Of a stretch of 64,000 bases of DNA, positions 61,922 through 64,000 are shown in pieces. The position numbers were made by a program, and so were the translations under genes. Position 1 is the first letter of the stretch. The number at the start of each line of letters is the position of its first letter. The stretch comes from Pseudorhizobium banfieldiae (GTDB taxonomy: Bacteria > Pseudomonadota > Alphaproteobacteria > Rhizobiales > Rhizobiaceae), in contig NZ_FO082820.1 in assembly GCF_000967425.1 (NCBI RefSeq), positions 248,001-312,000 on the forward strand. The letters are read 5' to 3'. The notes beneath the pieces were generated by a model. That model searched no databases. It saw only the letters and a program-made list of their open reading frames with translations, and was not told the DNA's origin.

Positions 61922-62022
61922 TGGCCCAATAATGATTGTAGATCGCACGGAGGCGACCGGCCTCCTATTGTTCATAAAACCTTATGTCCTAACTAGTCTT
62001 GCGAAGGCTGAAGGAGGCAGCA

Positions 62023-62247
62023 ATGACGATCACAAGGGAAGAGATCAGGCAGGTCCTAGGCCCGGTCGAGGACGGTTTTGCGGCCGAGATCGTTGCAACC
62101 GGCGCAAGCTTCCAGGACCTGATGGAAGCATGGACCTGGCTCAACAGTGACGAGGCGCTGATCAACGAAGGGCATCATCTGCCAAGCCCTCGCGTAGCCG
62201 AGCTTGTCGCCATGCTGGAGCCGGAGCAGGACGAAGACCACGGTTGA
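62023..62247 (+). CDS. Small hypothetical protein (74 residues)
   Basis: An acidic, helix-rich protein: MTITREEIRQVLGPVEDGF, then LMEAWTWLNSDEALINEG. ATG 62023 follows a strong GAAGGAGG. No membrane segment or cysteine. I do not recognise the family. About 200 bases of sequence without a recognisable gene follow. Confidence 0.65.
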   Translation: MTITREEIRQVLGPVEDGFAAEIVATGASFQDLMEAWTWLNSDEALINEGHHLPSPRVAELVAMLEPEQDEDHG

Positions 62248-62450
62248 GGTGGAGGCTGCCGCATCCGTCCCTCTGACGTGGCGCGCCAGAATCTTTGGCA
62301 ACTGAGCGACGCCTACAGGTGACATAAGTTTGCTGCGGCTTGAACTTCGTCACCAAACCGTCGCATAAGGTGCAAGTTGCGCACTGTTGAAGCCGATCGG
62401 CACGACCAGGCTCAGCGCAACGTCACGACCGTAGTGTCCCGGAGCCTTGC

Positions 62451-63107
62451 ATGATCCACTTAGGAGATAGCGCACCTGTTGCTTGGGGCAATAACTCGGC
62501 CGTGCATCGCCACCCGAATGACCCTTCTATGCTTGTAAAGGTCGTGCGACCTGAAGCGATCAGGCGTCAGAAGGACAGCTGGGGATTTCTCCGTGGTCGC
62601 CGTCGCCGCTTCTTTCATCTCAAGAATTTCATGCGGGTGCTGGAGGAGCAGGTGGCTTTCTATGCCGCCGAGGGCCATGCCTCGCAGCATCTGGAAGAGG
62701 TCATCGGCTTGGTCGATACCGACATCGGTCCCGGGCTTGCGGTTCGATGCGAGACCTTTCGGAGCGACATCGCGCCCACCGTCGCGAGCCTGATGAAGTC
62801 CCGCCGGCTGGACAGGAGCATATTGCTGCTGCTGGAGGAGTTCTTTGACTGGCTCGAGCGCAGTCCGATCATAGTCAACGAGCTTGGAATTAACAATCTC
62901 GTGCTTTCCGACCGTCTGACGGGGCGGTCCCGGATCGTTCTGATCGATGGTTATGGGGAAAACGCCGCAGTTCCATTGAAAAGCTGGTCGCAGTCACTTA
63001 ATCGCTACGACAAGCGTCAGAAGGTTGACAAGCTCCGTGCGCGGTTGAACGCAGCGGCGCTGTCGTCCGACGGCGCTCTCGATCAATCACTGGCTGCGAC
63101 TAGGTAG
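62451..63107 (+). CDS. YrbL-like kinase-fold protein
   Basis: The 218-residue protein resembles the YrbL family, which has a protein-kinase-like fold. Visible are a candidate ATP lysine in MLVKVVRPEA, a catalytic-loop-like NELGINNLVL near 143-152 and a DFG-like IDGYGEN near 165. It is 55 bases upstream of a GT25 gene on the same strand. In this context a kinase for a lipopolysaccharide-core sugar is possible; this is inference. Confidence 0.7.
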   Translation: MIHLGDSAPVAWGNNSAVHRHPNDPSMLVKVVRPEAIRRQKDSWGFLRGRRRRFFHLKNFMRVLEEQVAFYAAEGHASQHLEEVIGLVDTDIGPGLAVRCETFRSDIAPTVASLMKSRRLDRSILLLLEEFFDWLERSPIIVNELGINNLVLSDRLTGRSRIVLIDGYGENAAVPLKSWSQSLNRYDKRQKVDKLRARLNAAALSSDGALDQSLAATR

Positions 63108-63162
63108 TCGCTTTGCTAGGCTTTGCGAAAATGCTGCGTTCAACCCATTCCGACGAGTCCTG

Positions 63163-63918
63163 ATGTCCACCGCCGAAGACTTCCAGGCTATCATTTACGC
63201 GATCAACCTCGACCGCTCCCGCGAGCGCTGGGAAGAACTCTCTCGCGAGGCTGCTGATCTGGGCCTGGCTATCCATAGGGTCGCGGCAGTCGATGGCAGT
63301 TTGTTCGAAGCAGGAGATTGGGCGGACGTGAACCAAGCTGCCTTCATGCGCAATAACGGGCGCCATATGATCCCGGGCGAGTATGGGTGCTATCGCAGCC
63401 ACATGAAGGCGCTCTCGACCTTTCTTGAGGCCGGGCTGCCACACGCAATCATCGTTGAAGACGACATCAGGCTTTCATCGGATCTGCCTGAGCGTGCGGC
63501 GGCGGCACTCGCTGCGGTTCCGGGAGCGGATGTGATCAAACTGTTCAATCACCGAATGGTCGGGTTCAGGAGCTATGCAACGACCGCTCATGGCGACCGG
63601 ATCGGTCGTGCTATTCACGGTCCTATGGGGTCGGCGGCCTGCTACGCGGTCACGCGCCCCGGCGCGGCGAAACTGGTGGAGCGGATGAAGGTGATGGAGT
63701 ACCCGTTCGACATTGCCCTCGAGCGGGGCTGGGCGATAGGCGCGGAAGTCTTGACCGTGGACGAGGATGTCGTCATCTCCAAGCGGTCGGCCAGCACCAT
63801 CGCCAGCCGAAGCGGCTACAAAGAGAGAAAGTTCGTCTGGTGGAAGCGCCTCCCGACACATTGGCAGCGGGCGAAGGACTATCTCCAACGGATACTATAT
63901 GCGCTCAAGGGGGTCTGA
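63163..63918 (+). CDS. GT25-family glycosyltransferase (LPS type)
   Basis: This 251-residue cytosolic enzyme matches the LOS/LPS GT25 family: YAINLDRSRERW near residues 11-22, PGEYGCYRSHMKAL and the metal/nucleotide motif VEDDIRLS near 98, with a basic C-terminus (KRLPTHWQRAKDYLQR). It transfers a sugar to a lipopolysaccharide core. Start ATG 63163 has a weak ribosome site. Confidence 0.85.
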   Translation: MSTAEDFQAIIYAINLDRSRERWEELSREAADLGLAIHRVAAVDGSLFEAGDWADVNQAAFMRNNGRHMIPGEYGCYRSHMKALSTFLEAGLPHAIIVEDDIRLSSDLPERAAAALAAVPGADVIKLFNHRMVGFRSYATTAHGDRIGRAIHGPMGSAACYAVTRPGAAKLVERMKVMEYPFDIALERGWAIGAEVLTVDEDVVISKRSASTIASRSGYKERKFVWWKRLPTHWQRAKDYLQRILYALKGV

Positions 63919-63922
63919 ACTG

Positions 63923-64000
63923 ATGCCGGCCGTTGCGGTCTCTCGGTCTGCTCCCTTTCTTATTCCCCTGTTGTGGGTGTTGATGGCGTCGGCGATGCTG
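63923..64000 (+). CDS. Start of a membrane protein, cut by the window edge
   Basis: Four bases after the GT25 stop an ATG opens a frame MPAVAVSRSAPFLIPLLWVL followed by further hydrophobic residues to the edge. Given the neighbours, an O-antigen ligase or polymerase-like protein is possible, but 26 residues do not identify it. Confidence 0.5.
   Translation, partial: MPAVAVSRSAPFLIPLLWVLMASAML

Noticed and set aside
1..64000. CRISPR arrays, insertion sequences, prophage genes, integrases, replication origin or rRNA
   Set aside because: I saw no regularly spaced repeats, transposase or phage motifs and no rRNA signatures. Weak or degenerate elements could be missed by eye.

Overview
This GC-rich window reads as the chromosome of an alphaproteobacterium of the order Rhizobiales, most likely family Rhizobiaceae. 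The evidence is rirA with its three cluster cysteines, a cbrA-type kinase, aglEFGAK, the zwf-pgl-edd Entner-Doudoroff operon, a phasin, and a His tRNA with A73 and no G-1. From memory, several stretches keep the Sinorhizobium meliloti order (agl to zwf; aceA, a RamB-like regulator, pot genes, acsA2, cbrA, phasin; then mmsA, fbpA, rirA), but these blocks are joined differently here. I see no insertion sequence, prophage, CRISPR array or rRNA.

Layout. 1-2654: surface-polysaccharide edge (a cut gene, an unknown 219-residue protein, a GumC/Wzz-like protein without a kinase domain). 2769-3668: folD. 3690-11917: alpha-glucoside import and hydrolysis (aglR, aglEFGAK) with a PilZ-like gene behind it. 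11943-16019: edd, pgl and zwf on the minus strand, which take up the glucose released by AglA. 16110-18859: a glutamine-synthetase-like gene plus a FAD oxidase (gamma-glutamyl-amine catabolism). 18981-24920: HI0933-type flavoprotein, LysR regulator, isocitrate lyase with a small companion protein, and a RamB-like regulator. 25031-29096: polyamine ABC importer. 29164-33124: AsmA-like protein and acetoacetyl-CoA synthetase. 33371-39328: iron permease, CbrA, phasin. 39455-39531: tRNA-His. 39774-43775: small XRE protein, acetyltransferase, LysR regulator and mmsA. 44061-45758: FbpA and RirA, divergent. 45870-52436: AbrB-like membrane protein, gluconokinase, TetR, a second GS/oxidase pair and a D-amino-acid dehydrogenase-like protein. 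52617-56175: phosphohexomutase, small membrane protein, 4-alpha-glucanotransferase. 56252-61921: Cys-rich copper-storage-like protein and the N-acetylglutaminylglutamine (NAGGN) osmolyte operon with a divergent MarR gene. 62023-64000: unknown small protein, YrbL-like kinase fold, GT25 glycosyltransferase and the start of a membrane protein.

How it fits together. The cell imports alpha-glucosides and polyamines, feeds glucose and gluconate into the Entner-Doudoroff route, uses acetate or fatty acids through the glyoxylate shunt, and handles ketone bodies and PHB (acsA2, phasin). Iron (RirA/FbpA), osmotic stress (NAGGN) and cell surface (CbrA, polysaccharide genes at both edges) make up the rest.

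The most useful non-coding observations are paired AglR-type operators, tandem TGC-N3-GCA sites at the phasin promoter, adjacent IRO-like and ICE-like boxes between fbpA and rirA, an 11-bp palindrome over a LysR start codon, and a strong terminator far downstream of acsA2. The least characterised gene group is YrbL-like, GT25 and membrane protein at the right edge. I did not find a clearly unprecedented multi-gene system.
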